Source: Glandiceps talaboti
Taxonomy: Eukaryota; Hemichordata; Enteropneusta; Spengelidae
Assembly (NCBI RefSeq): GCF_964340395.1
Contig: NC_135560.1
Coordinates: 16,863,598-16,927,597 of the forward strand
Length of the DNA: 64,000 nucleotides
Reading direction: 5' to 3'
The notes beneath the pieces were generated by a model. That model worked only from the letters and a program-made list of their open reading frames with translations. It was not told the DNA's origin and did not search any database. The position numbers were made by a program, and so were the translations under genes. Position 1 is the stretch's first letter; each line of letters opens with the position of its first letter. Of the stretch, positions 29,049 to 41,275 are shown one piece after another.

Positions 29049-31600
29049 CAGACGGCCCGATAGACAAGGCCGGGAGATTACACCAACACAAAAGATAGAC
29101 AGCGAGGGTGTGATGAGAATTAGAAACATATACATGTACATATATAATTTTGGATTCAATGAAAACACTTAACGGTATATCTTAGGTGATAGTATTTTTG
29201 CACAGTGATTGATGCACTCTTAGGAACTGTCCTTAATATAACACATTCCAGTTCCCAACGTTCGCGTAATTTCCCAATGGGTTTGTATTTGTCATTTCAT
29301 CCATTCCCTGTCTAGCAAAAGTAATTCAGAGGTTATACAGATATTGAATATGTCGCCTGTCAACTTGAAATCGAATGAGATGTAATACAACTCATTACGA
29401 TTTTATTTGCATTTGAAGCTTTCCAAGGTAACACAATTCAATTTCACCTATTCTTGAAAGCTTCTATCAAAACGATCAAGTGAGAAAATTACATTTCTTG
29501 TGTCGTTATCACAAAGTCAGTAGTGGCTATTAAACTGGTTATGATTCTGAAAATAACTCTTTATCATTACACATCTAAATATTCACCAACGGAGAGACCG
29601 ATGAAATCCGATGTAACAAACCCTGCCAGAAACAAATAGGTATGTTATTTATGAGTAAAAGCAATGCGACGAAATTAATGCTTGAAATGTCACAAGGCGT
29701 CGTTGAAAACCATTTGCAACAGCGATGTAATAAGTCTCTTTAAAACGGTAAATTCTGCATGCCAGAAAGGAAAGAATACTTGCAATAATGTTCCCAACGT
29801 TAGACTGTCACCAGTCCCTTGGGAGATTTTACCCTTGGGAGGCTACTAGTAACCGGGGGGGGGGGGAAGTTGACCATTGGTTTGCGAGAATTTCTGTTCA
29901 ATGCACAGTACATTGTTTTATAATTACGCTATATTATAACAGCTCCAATGTTTATCAGTAATCTAATGTAATTTTAATGAAATATTCCTCACATCACTTT
30001 AAATGTCATGATAATCGCGTCAATCCTATCAACATATCTATCCTCCTTGTGTTATATCACGTGAAAAGGAATACATTATGGCCTTTGAACTTAAGTGTAA
30101 AAAAATGACAGACTGGATTTCTCGAACATCTAGAAAGTAGTTATTTTGTTTTTAGGTCTACTCATATTGAATGTTTTGAAATCCATTAACATTAAGGCAC
30201 TTCACCTTTTACGTTAATACAAAAAGTGATGCATTTCTTACACGTTTCGATTAATTATACGTCTCGGCGATATAGTACACTCTTCCATGAATACGAACCC
30301 CACTAATACAGTAGAAATAGCAATAGTTGCAATTGGATAAATTGGAGTTATTTGTACATTGAATCAGGCTTGTAATAACATCAATGGATTTTCGTGTGTA
30401 AAATGCATTACTACTATATATTTAGTCCCCATGGACGTTTATGTAGTTCGTTTTACATCGAGGATTACCACGTAAATGTAATGGTCTTTCTGTAGCTGCT
30501 TCAAAATAGAATATGAACACTGTCTGGTGTGTTTATGTACCTTCCCTGTCTGGAGCAATCGATTTGGGACCTAGTTTATACATGTTTCTGTACTCCAGGT
30601 TTAAGGTAGAAATATCGTCATATATGGTCTTGACACATGCAGGTATACAATGGATTTGGAGTAGATGGGTGAAAATATTATTTTCCGATGATAATGTCCT
30701 CTATACCATTGTTAGGATATAAGAATCATTTTGCTAAGTACGCAATCATATCTCCTTATTATTTCCATTAAACAATGAATCGATTTAAGATTTAAATGGA
30801 TTTCTTGAAAGTGTATTTTATGACAGTGCTTTTATCACGATGTCTGGCTCATATATTCTAGAATAGTTATTATCAATAATACAGTTCCAGGAATGACGAC
30901 ACGTCACCACGCCATTACTAAAAATGTTCTGTAACAAACAATTTCCATTAGCGTCAGTCCACCCTCGGGATATTTCAAGACAAAAACATACATGACAGTC
31001 AATCGTGAAATAAGACTGGGTCTGGGAGAGAAAATGTAACATTTGACTTACCAGCAGATTGAAATTACTTCATTAAACTCACACTTTCCAATCAGCTTTG
31101 TAATTCTTCATGTTGTCGTCTGTGGAAAGATGTTTGGAAATTCCATCAATATAACCTACATTATATCCACTTCAGAAAGAAGAAGTTCTATGTCGTCTGT
31201 TTGCCTACACTGTGCTATACTGCACGGATTCAGATATGCTTCGTTGGAAAAAAAAATCCATATACACACGTAACCCATCTTAAAATGGTATGTAAATTTA
31301 TGGTAATATTGAACTTTTTGAACAGCCAATAGCGTGACGAGCGTGATAGTAGCGTAATAGTCATGGAAGCACAGAACAATTTATTTATTGACATTTCTTC
31401 ATTCAAAAGTCGTCTCTAGAGGCCATGCATAACTAATGTTGACGAACGACAATTTATGTATACTGTACATATACATATAAATTGAGTCGCTGTTTTTCGA
31501 TGCATATAATAATGACGATTTCTGTATTAAAAATGCTCGCATTCCAATACATGACAGTGATATCTTCAAATGTGAAATTCTATACCAAAGCAATGAGCAA
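29049..31600. other. intergenic, one doubtful exon only
   Basis: Nothing beyond the low-confidence minus-strand exon at about 30818-31013 can be supported. Poly-G run at about 29857-29866. Confidence 0.5.
30818..31013 (-). CDS. possible Cys-rich terminal exon (unrecognised)
   Basis: On the minus strand a strong acceptor (TTTTCTCTCCCAG) is followed by an open frame TQSYFTIDCHVCFCLEIS... with Cys, Trp and Gly spacing that looks extracellular, ending IVIKALS before a stop at 30818. The C-x-V-C start recalls the first finger of Ly6 proteins, and the Ly6-like gene lies just downstream on the same strand. However, the closing CC-x2-D-x-CN motif is absent and no partner exon was found. It may be a decayed or partial paralogue, or chance. 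Confidence 0.25.
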
Positions 31601-31604
31601 ACAA

Positions 31605-31706
31605 TACGCCGTATTCCGGTTATCGAAGAAGCCCCGAAAAGATAAAAGATATGATTGTTTGGCCACTAGGGGCGCTGTTTAAGAACCGGAAGTGAGGGCC
31701 AGAATT
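31605..31706 (+). repeat. inverted copy of 33340-33431
   Basis: Begins TACGCCGTATTCCGGTTATCG and ends GTGAGGGCCAGAATT. Both blocks recur inverted at the far end of the 31.6-33.4 kb region (33409-33431 with one mismatch and 33340-33354 exactly). The middle is diverged. Confidence 0.65.
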
Positions 31707-32099
31707 GTAGAGCATTGTTGCAAAGCATAGAGTCTATAGGCATCGTAACCACTGACTAAAGATTTTTTGTCATTCCCCGTAACTTTACGCTATAATATTG
31801 CATTATCGCCCATCAAATAACGAAATAGCAAATTAACCTCTTGTTCTCCTAATATTTCGCGTAAGTTTGGCTCTGCAATTGGACCGTGAGGAAAACCCAA
31901 AAGTAGCAACATTTTGAAACGGGTAGTACACTGACATCTCACTCACGTTTTCAGTGTGACCTCGTCCATTTGCGTTACCGTTGGAGAAATTGTAGCGATT
32001 GCTTCCAGTCAAACATCGGAACGGAAAAAGGTACAAAAACAGACGAAAGAACCCTCAAAATCACAATATACGCTACAGTTATTGCAGCTTGTATAAAAC

Positions 32100-32322
32100 C
32101 AATCTGATTAAAATCCGACGTAGATGTCGGCTAATCGTTCATTGCTATTTTACTTTCGTTATTGTGCCTGAATTGACCTTCGTGGTACATGTTTGATCGC
32201 CTCCTCTACCGATCAGGACAAAAACGTAAACATGTACCACGAAGGTCAATTCAGGCAAAATAACGAAGGTAAAATAGCAATGAACGATTAGCCGACATCT
32301 ACATCGGATTTTAATCAGATCG
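32100..32322. mobile_element. palindromic MITE, copy 1 (9-bp TSD)
   Basis: Two long inverted arms (about 100 bp each) starting CAATCTGATTAAAATCCGA meet at a short centre. The flanks are GTATAAAAC (32091-32099) and GTATAAGAC (32323-32331), a 9-bp duplication with one change. Long terminal inverted repeats plus a 9-bp duplication are the hallmark of Mutator-like (MULE) elements. No transposase is inside. Confidence 0.8.
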
Positions 32323-32734
32323 GTATAAGACATGGTATGATGAGTGAACCACGTAAACGTTATATGGAAGGCCGATTCATTGAAGGGGTGGGCGGTGTGG
32401 TACATCAATCACAATAACAATATTTATGATTCGTTGCCGACTTCAATGGTTTTTTTTATACACTGATGGTCCTGAATGAAGAATAGCAAGCTAACCAAAG
32501 TGTGATAGTAAAGATGAGTATATCAATACAAATATGTTTATGCCAACTTATAACCATTACATGAAATGTTTTTTTCCGGACAAAGTTTTATGATTTCACC
32601 CGTGGTGCTACACCACTGTTCTAATAAACAAGGAAGGCCTAAGTATGCGGCGACATCAGTTACAATATAAACATGTGGCTTGGTAATTGTCGACCGAACT
32701 CTCAATATTGCAATGACTGTAGCTGGAAGCTGTT

Positions 32735-32969
32735 CAATCTGATTAAAATCCGATGTAGATGTCGGCTAATCGTTCATTGCTATTTTACCTTCGTTATTTT
32801 GCCTGATATCATTTTTCTTGGTACATGTTTACATTTTTTAGCCTGATCGTAGAGGAGGCGATCAGGCAAGCTAAAAACATGTACCAAGAAGGTCAATTCA
32901 GGCAAAATAACGAAGGTAAAATAGCAATGAACGATCAGCCAACATCTACATCGGATTTTAATCAGATTG
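32735..32969. mobile_element. palindromic MITE, copy 2 (9-bp TSD)
   Basis: Same family as the element at 32100, with arms CAATCTGATT...AATCAGATTG and a perfect 9-bp duplication GAAGCTGTT at 32726-32734 and 32970-32978. It interrupts the minus-strand coding remnant that ends near 32970. Confidence 0.85.
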
Positions 32970-33441
32970 GAAGCTGTTGTCAGATTTGTAATTTTCTAAT
33001 CGTTCTTTTGTCAAGCAACAGACACCAGTAAGGTAAAGAAATATGTTTATCATGTCTACATCGGGTATATTTCGAAGGTCCTCCGTCCAACTTTCAATGT
33101 TTCCACTGTCGATTAGTTCTATATTTTGATGCCCGACATCCACTATTCGTCTCCTCGTCAGTTCTCTCAGAAAATTATCATTTTCTAGTGTTTCAAGACC
33201 AAGGTTGACAGCATTTCTGGCGATATCTAGTAGATTTAGAAGTAGTAATTTTCCACTCTTTTATGAATGCACGGAGTTCTTTTACGCCCATTTTGTTGAC
33301 AGCTTCATACATCGCCATACTATTAGATGCCATGACGAAAATTCTGGCCCTCACTTTGTCAGATATGGTGCGCCCTCTCGCGATACTTTCCTGCGAAACA
33401 ACCGGAAGTTCGATAACCGGAATACGCCGTATTAAGGACAT
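32970..33441 (-). pseudogene. degenerate coding remnant interrupted by a MITE
   Basis: The minus strand reads RRIPVIELPVVSQESI...MASNSMAMYEAVNKMGVKELRAFIKEW, then after a frameshift near 33240 LLNLLDIARNAVNLGLETL...DLRNIPDVDMINIFLYL...LTKERLENYKSDNSF, where the MITE breaks in. A SAP-like 'LRAFIKE' helix followed by '.YL......L..YKS' resembles uncharacterised proteins that travel with animal DNA transposons (YqaJ/SWIM-type relatives). This is a family resemblance from memory and not certain. Frame breaks and the insertion make it non-functional here. Confidence 0.4.
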
Positions 33442-34119
33442 ATTTCATACTTCGTGTATTAGCATCACCACATATTAGTTACCCGGCATTCTGATTAGTC
33501 CAGCAGTCGTAAAGGGGTTTCGATTATTAATGTCTTTTTAAAGGTCATGGAAACGAAACACAAAGTAAGGGAAAAATCGTGCCAGCACAATATACAATCG
33601 CAAGTATTATACTACATCATTCACATTAGTTGTACTTCAGGCAGACGATATAGGTAAATTACCAAATACCTTACTTAGTATCTTACATTAATATACATTC
33701 TAAGGGATGACATTTTACGAGCACCGAACACATCTCAATTTCAGCGACTTTCTGTACTAACACACAGCCGTATATACATTCATATTGCAGTTTCAGGAAA
33801 GAAACATATGTGCCCAAGGGCGTACTTTGTGAAACAGTTTCTAATATATTACATTAGTTATTCCTACTTCGTCGTTGACTCTGAGGCGATCAGCGTGCCT
33901 AGGAAAGGTATAGGTCAGATAATCATTCATTTGTAGACGGCTGAATGTGTCACGATGGTCATATTATTACATCGCTCTTCACAGCTAATAAATCACAATT
34001 TGTGTCTAGGATCTCATAATTCACTGCTACAGTAGAAAGCATGTTAAAGGGAAAATAACAGAACGCCTCCATTTTATGCTAGGTTTGTACCATCTATCTG
34101 TACTCAATATTTTGTATTT

Positions 34120-34177
34120 CACGTTGTTGACCTTTGATCCTTTAACATCACGTTGTTGACCTTTGATCCTTTAACAT
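34120..34177. repeat. 29-bp perfect tandem duplication
   Basis: The unit starting CACGTTGTTGACCTTTGATC occurs at 34120-34148 and again at 34149-34177 without change. Confidence 0.9.
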
Positions 34178-34520
34178 CAAACAAAGAGACCACTTCACTA
34201 TCATTACTTGTAGCTCAGTGGTACGATTGATGTGAAATCCTATCCTTAGTTTCCAATGTGGTAGTGATTTTGGGTTTGAAATATGGTCGATGCTCCCTGA
34301 GGTCTCGCGATATTCATATTCAGTTGCATATCCAAAATTTCGTTAAAGATACCATTTGATCCAAACCTTTGTTCTCACAATCTAAAAGCAAATATTATGA
34401 TTGAACGACGATTGAAAAAAAGGCGCCCTGTGTGCTGCATTTAAAAAATATTTAAATTTTTCATATAGCAAAAATTTGGATGTTCTTACATTAACTGGTA
34501 ATGTTTCCAAAAAATACTAT

Positions 34521-34592
34521 TTCCCACACCGGGAATTGAACCCGGGCCTTGGCGGTGAGAGCGCCAAATCCTAACCACTAGACCATATGGGA
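34521..34592 (-). tRNA. trnE-CUC: tRNA-Glu (CTC anticodon)
   Basis: Same 72-nt minus-strand sequence as the gene at 3698, with anticodon CTC and discriminator A. A T6 terminator follows at 34509-34514. The 5' flank differs from the other copies. Confidence 0.95.
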
Positions 34593-35195
34593 GATATATA
34601 TCAAACATAATATATAGCTTAATAAATTTTCTTGGTCTATAAAATAACAAAAAGTGTCACGAAACACGTTCCCCACTGCACTGCACTTAAAGGGCATAAG
34701 CCGAGTTTATACGTATGTTTGCTGCATATTAAAATATGTCTAGCCTATAGCATTATATTACTTACTGAGTCAAACTGAATCATCACTTACTTTAAGGTGA
34801 CTTAAATCTGGCATTTAGGCACAAAACATAAAAACGTTGCAATGGCGTCAGTATATGGATACTACCCCCCCCCCCTTTATGTTATAAGAAGATGATTTTT
34901 AACATCGACATGAACATTGTTATATAATTACTAGCATTTACGTAATCATGTAAATATCGTTCAGAGTTTGTTTTCAATTTTACTGCACAGTATAGTATTG
35001 TTACAATGAACAGGGTTTTAAATTCTAATAACCGAGGTGACGGAACTCATATCTTAGATTGTTCTGCACACTCAAATCAAATTTCTTGATTTTCGTAATT
35101 AGACGAAGATCGGAAAAACAATCTCGGCATCTATGACGTTGTGCTATACCATGTACATATTATTATCAGAAATTAACCATCTCCAAAAGTATATG

Positions 35196-35267
35196 TTCCC
35201 ACACCGGGAATTGAACCCGGGCCTTGGCGGTGAGAGCGCCAAATCCTAACCACTAGACCATATGGGA
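35196..35267 (-). tRNA. trnE-CUC: tRNA-Glu (CTC anticodon)
   Basis: Third copy of the same 72-nt gene, 604 bases from the second. A TTTT terminator lies at 35185-35188. In all three genes the trailer places a T-run followed by GG 11-12 bases after the discriminator, which suggests local or retro-type copying that included the trailer. Confidence 0.95.
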
Positions 35268-36027
35268 GACGTGCAGACTTTCCGTTTAATGGATTAATTT
35301 CTTTGTGCATGAAATGATAACCTTGTCTGGTATAGAATATTAATTATATGATCGATTTTTATCAAAGAATTTTGTGATTTTGGGGGGCTTTGTCTGAATA
35401 TGAGAAAAGGGTTTCGATACCACGAGTAAGGTATTATATCTAACAAAACATTAAAAAAAAAAAAAAAGTTCAAGTTGTAGCTAGTGCGGCTGTATAGTAG
35501 TGCTTGTAAAGCCGTCCCTTCCTTCTCCGTCCTGGGCAATTAACGCACCCTGTGGTCAAATATTAGCAAATAATCGACTAATTAGTAATTTTACCTCGCC
35601 GTGGCTTCAAAAGTCCCAGTTCGGATGACCCAAAATATCGAAATCTCAAGTTCAACTGTAATTTCGAGCCTCCTCCTTGTACAGTCGGAACTGGAAAGTT
35701 CCGATTTCGACACTTTTTTTTATCTTACCAGAGACTACTATCGTCAAAGAGATGTAAAATGAGTACATATTCGATCGATTGCTAATATTTGATAGCTGGG
35801 TATGTAATTCTTTTGTTATTGGTACGTCAATATTTTGAGTTGGCGCACTCGATATTACTTAGGCGGGTTACGTTGCTTTTCGCAGGACGGTGTTGAGCGA
35901 ACGCGTGCACCGTCTACAAGCAGGACTATGTAATTTGTAAGGAGCGACATTCATGCCCCGCTGTCAGCCAACACTCACTGGTTGAGAAGCCTGATAGGAA
36001 TGAATAACACGACGTATTTTACAATCT

Positions 36028-36170
36028 AATTTTGATGAAGTTAGACTATAAAATCAGGCCGTTGGTGGCGCTTCAATAATCTACTGTACCGCGTACGATA
36101 TACTGCGCTGACGATCATGCTCAAAGAGCGCCACCAACTTCATTTTACTGTCTAATCCACCTAAATTTAC
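36028..36170. repeat. imperfect inverted repeat, MITE-like
   Basis: The left arm contains TTAGACTATAAAAT...GTTGGTGGCGCT and the right arm AGCGCCACCAAC...ATTTTACTGTCTAA. Arms of about 45 bases pair with gaps around a roughly 50-base centre. No clear target duplication was found. Confidence 0.4.
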
Positions 36171-36957
36171 TTTATCACAGTCCTTGAACGGAGGATGTGT
36201 CATATAAACAGAAAATGGGGTCATGGCGATGTTGAAAAGGACGCTCACGATAGGAGGTATACTTTACCAAACTATATGATGACGCGTCGACGACCGACCT
36301 CAGAGTTTGTTATTGTAGTCGTACACAAGGACAGCATGAAGATATATAATGACAAGAGGATACAGTTATATGACTGTAGTAAAACCATATTGAGACACTG
36401 ATAGTGACATATATTTGTAAATGTTTAGTCTGTGTCTGGCCATTGAAGTTGCATATGTGGAGGAGTCAATGTTGTTTTCGTGGCATATCACAACGAATAC
36501 AGTATGTATAGCCTGGAATACATGCGGATGGGGTTATGGGGAAATCAAAATTCAAACCCCCAATCGCCTACTTTCTAGTACACAGTGTGATAGAGTACAC
36601 ATATTCCGGTTTTAAGATATCGTGATACATTGCTGGTAGCTTATGACTCGTCAGTAAATATAACTATGAATCAACGCGACGGGTTATAACTTGACCATAA
36701 TATAAATAGATGGATTTATGCATATGAATACTGTTATATAATAACGTCTCACAGGGTATGTACTATAGGCAATGACAATGTAAGGGAAGTATTCGTCGGC
36801 TTTGCAAACATGTTGAAGGCGCGGTATGCGGAACTGTGACGTGCACAACAAAACAAACAGTTTTTCATACCCTGACATAAAGGGACGGCTCAAATCAATG
36901 GTATGGCGAGAGGGTGGTCATTCCTGGTAACAGTTAGCATATCCTTGTCCTGGCCAA

Positions 36958-37115
<158 letters not shown>

Positions 37116-37604
37116 ATACATATATTTCTTTTGATCTTAGATTAATTTAGAATCAAGATAGACAAGTGTCACTTAAATTCGATAAATACGATATGTTCGA
37201 GTGTTACCATATACCAGTACATCCCTCGCCCTTGGCCCTCAGAAAACAATTCATTATTAACCTTTGTAAACCTGTTGAACGATGAACGGGCAAACCATTG
37301 ATACTTGATTGTAATGAATACAGGAAGTAACTGTTAATCCCCCCCCCCCACCCGATATTTGATATCGCCTACCTTGTTGGTCACCGCTTTTTAAAGTTGA
37401 CGCGTGCGCAAAGTATGTGACCCTGTTCTCAGTTGAAAGCCGGCGTCGTTAATATTAGACGGAGAGCGGGCCAGTGGAGTTGTGTGTGTCGAATGTTGAT
37501 TAGAACGGCGTTTTCGGTTACACGTTACAACAGAACAAAATACTGATCTATCGAGGGAGTGTTTTCCGAAGATTCCTAGTGATTTTGGAACAAAAAGCAG
37601 CAGT

Positions 37605-39102
37605 ATGAGAATCCGAGGTGGGCGTATCATGGTGGGGATCATACTTTCATTCGCTCTTGCCGTTGTAGCAATTGTTGCATTTGCAGTGTGTTATGTTGTA
37701 CTTGTGGAGCCAGCATGGAAAGCTATAACAACAGCCAATCAATTTCTACAGACGAACTGTACCGTTGAATCTGTCTCAACAAAAGTGAAAGACTGTTCAA
37801 AGGAGTGTATGCACGGCTATTCTTGTCCAGCCACTTTCAGTTGTACTCAAATTCACGTCAATTATGTAACACGTGACAATCAGACTACCCTGTCGTCAAC
37901 TTTGTATAACGACCTTTCCACTCTGACACACCAACCAACGGTAAGTAGGTCGGAATGCTACACGATTCATGCCAGTTGTTTTGGAATGTTTTACATTTTG
38001 TGACATTTCCTTCGAGTAGGTAGTATGTAGCTTACAACATGTAGAACGATCACGTTGGTTGACACACAGAAAGTATTCAATGAAGTCGTTATGACAGTTC
38101 GGGCCTTTGAGGTGCTCATAAATTATACATTGCCAATTAAGAGGTATTTACTGAATACCTGCATTTGTCTTCACAGTAAATACATGCACAGTATCATAAC
38201 ATGTCATATCATATCATGTATATATCATATCATAGCACATTATATCATTATCATATCATATAGTCCTATTTGCAGACGGACTAAGTCGGGGCGCGACTAT
38301 GACATTGTCCCTAAATCAAGACCGACTTATTACTCCGTGTACGGGTGTATCATATCATATCATATCATATCATATCATATCATATCATATCATATCATAT
38401 CACATCACATCACATCACATCATATCATATCATATCATATCATATCATATCTCTTATATCATAATCATATATCATTTATGTACATATTCTTGTTGTGTAT
38501 CATGCAATCAAATGTAAGCTTATATATTTACATAAATTAAATCTGATCCAATCTGAAAACAGACAAGGTTCGATTTTATTAGAGACTGTTGCTGTGAATG
38601 CCCAACTTGTAAACAAACGACAATTACAAATGACAAGGACAATATAGTACCTCAGTAGCCATGAAGTACTGTAAATAAAATGATTGGAGCCTTCTCGAAA
38701 TCTATCGATCTCCGTGATCACATTTTTATCAGATTGCTGAAGATGATAACGTTGGTAATAGGGTGATAATAGTGGTGGTTACGACTATAGTCTAGTTTAG
38801 CCCAGGAATGTCATTTGGCCTAAAACTACATTCCTAACATGTTTTCCTATTGTATCATGTTCACATACAAAGTGATTGGATAGGTGTTTACTTTAGAAAA
38901 TGGTACTGCACTGTACTTGTATCTTCTGTGACGACGATTATTCTCTCACTGTCAAGTTTACGGATGACCATACGTCCACACGTATGGATGGATGCGGAAT
39001 AAACTCTTTTCAACTCAGATCACATTCCCTCTATCACAGACATGTACATATCCACCCACCAACCCACCCACACACACACACATACACACACACACACACA
39101 CA

Positions 39103-39143
<41 letters not shown>

Positions 39144-39748
39144 ACACATACACATACACACACATAGGGACCGTGGCAGATCAACCATTTTCCAACAGCA
39201 CACCTGGAATACCAAAGCTTCAACCTGATCCACCCGTTTCCTATACATATAGTATAACTCATTAGGAGACATGCATAAATAGAGGCTGCCAAAGAATCTA
39301 CACAGTTTTCCATCCATGTATGTCGTAATACATGTTTTTGTTCTCTCTCATACCAACTATAACCTTAATCTTCTCGTTTATTTTTCAGTGTTCAGCCGCA
39401 GTGTCTTGTCCTGACCAACAATCATACGATGAAATTCAAACAGAGGTAGCCAACTTTACGACGAAATATGGCCGAGTTGGAACGTCATACACCTGTCTAT
39501 ACAGCACAGAAAATCCAAGTCAAGTTGTGATTTGTAATGTTGACATACCAAATGAACAGGTTATTTTCCATGCTATCTTTTGGCCGGCCTGTGTCCTAGC
39601 ACTGAGTATGTCTGTTTACGTGTTTTTCCACTACAGACGAAGAAAAATACAAAAACGTTACCAGCAGTACGTTGAACGGTTAGGGCTCAATGGTAACGCA
39701 TCAAATGTCGTATATCGAAGACTTGAAATATCCTCGTCGGGCGTTTAA
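37605..39748 (+). CDS. BK (Slo1) channel beta-subunit-like protein (KCNMB family), 2 exons
   Basis: Exons 37605-37940 (donor ACG|GTAAGT, phase 0) and 39389-39748 (acceptor TTTTTCAG); 231 aa. Topology fits the family: short basic N terminus, transmembrane segment 1 at about 10-33, a large extracellular loop with paired cysteines, transmembrane segment 2, and a short basic cytoplasmic tail. Loop landmarks are FSCTQIHVNY (vertebrate YPCLQVYVN-type), SYTCLYST, and at the loop/TM2 border VIFHAIFWPACVLA, the clearest family signature. Possible N-glycosylation sites are NCT, NQT and NFT. Family members (191-279 aa in vertebrates) bind the pore-forming Slo1 subunit and alter calcium/voltage gating. 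Whether this one binds Slo1 is inference. The intron is 1448 bp and contains CATAT and CA microsatellites. Long minus-strand frames here are shadows. Confidence 0.85.
38344..38451. repeat. (CATAT)n / (CACAT)n pentanucleotide microsatellite
   Basis: Regular five-base units in the KCNMB-like intron; a looser array of the same unit precedes it from about 38200. Confidence 0.93.
39050..39168. repeat. (CA)n dinucleotide microsatellite
   Basis: CA run with CT, TA and CC interruptions, in the KCNMB-like intron about 220 bases before exon 2. Confidence 0.93.
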
Positions 39749-40232
39749 TATTTTTGATACTTTTGACACAATGGTGCATAATATTAATTATTATAGCCTT
39801 CAAGGTGTAAATGTATACCCGTATTAATAACCGGTGTATTTTATATTACGAACAAAGGACGGTGTTATGTAACGGGGAGTCACAACTGTGCACGGACTCG
39901 AACTAAACCAACAATGGTACCACGTTTTGATCGACCTGAGAGCCGAATCGATGTTTACTTTACACACCAGTATATGTATTAACTCTGGACCAATACCATA
40001 TAAGGACATTCCAACTTTCTTTATAACCATGTACACCAGCCTTGACAGAGGCTTTCATCTCATTTTCAAACCTCATCCACTACGTACGTATACTGCGCAT
40101 ATTTTCGAGATAACAATCTGAATACTAATATGTATTTTTGAAGTACGTGCAATTTCTGACATTCACCAACGTAGCGTCATATATTATTTTAGACCGTTGT
40201 CATACTAAATATTGAAACGTTTTTATCGGTTT

Positions 40233-40238
40233 AATAAA
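40233..40238 (+). promoter_or_regulatory. candidate polyadenylation signal of the KCNMB-like gene
   Basis: Canonical AATAAA about 485 bases after the stop codon; position fits a short 3' UTR. Confidence 0.35.
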
Positions 40239-41177
40239 CATTGATTACTCACCCATCGATCACATGACCAAATTCGGTGATGTGAGTACAATATAGAAAT
40301 GAAAGCTGTCAAACTTTATAATGATATGTAACAGACATATGTCATGCCTTTTTTACAACTCAATATTTGAATAAAACAAAGTAAGCCATTCATAGTTCAG
40401 TATTCGTCAATGTGTATATTCAAAATCTCAGACGTAATGTTCGTCTTAATGATTGTTATATGTTTATTTGGATACCATCTATTCTCTGACATTATATGCT
40501 ACAAATATATCACGCACGAAAAAGACATAAAGCTACATACTTTCAGAGTCACACCTAACATATGAATTAGCTAAAGTATGTGGAGATCTCGTATATTAGC
40601 AACTTCAGATTATTCCAATGGCACAAAATTAAAAAAAAAAGATGTGATCTGTCAGTGTTTTTGTAAGTTTGGATGGCCACAATGAATGTATACTCTCCAC
40701 CTATTCGTGAGACCGAAAGGGTGGTATATATATACCTCCACAACAGTTACTCTAAACTTGGAATGAATTCGAAGTATTCACAAGCATTGTAGCTCCCCTT
40801 CGGGTCTCCGCTCGTTACTCTGTAACTGGCTACAATCAATTATACTCCCCAACTACTAATTTGGGGCATGAAACGACAGAATGCATGTGAAAACATTACC
40901 CAGGTACACATAATCCTCGCAATCACGCCAGTTTACAAATTTGTGTGGACAAATTTGTTACTTTAACAACATTTCATGTCGATATTTTGGTTTGCTGAAC
41001 AATTATGGCGTTGTTGTCACCTGTTGTATATTATTTCCACACATAGAGATTATGTCCGAGGGTTTGTGTTATTACAGTGTAACACCTGTTTGGGTAGTTG
41101 CTTTGTAAAAATACTTTGTTACTTCTGATTTCTTAGGACACTCAACTGATCAAGAATGAAAAACAGCAATGGGATTT

Positions 41178-41275
<98 letters not shown>

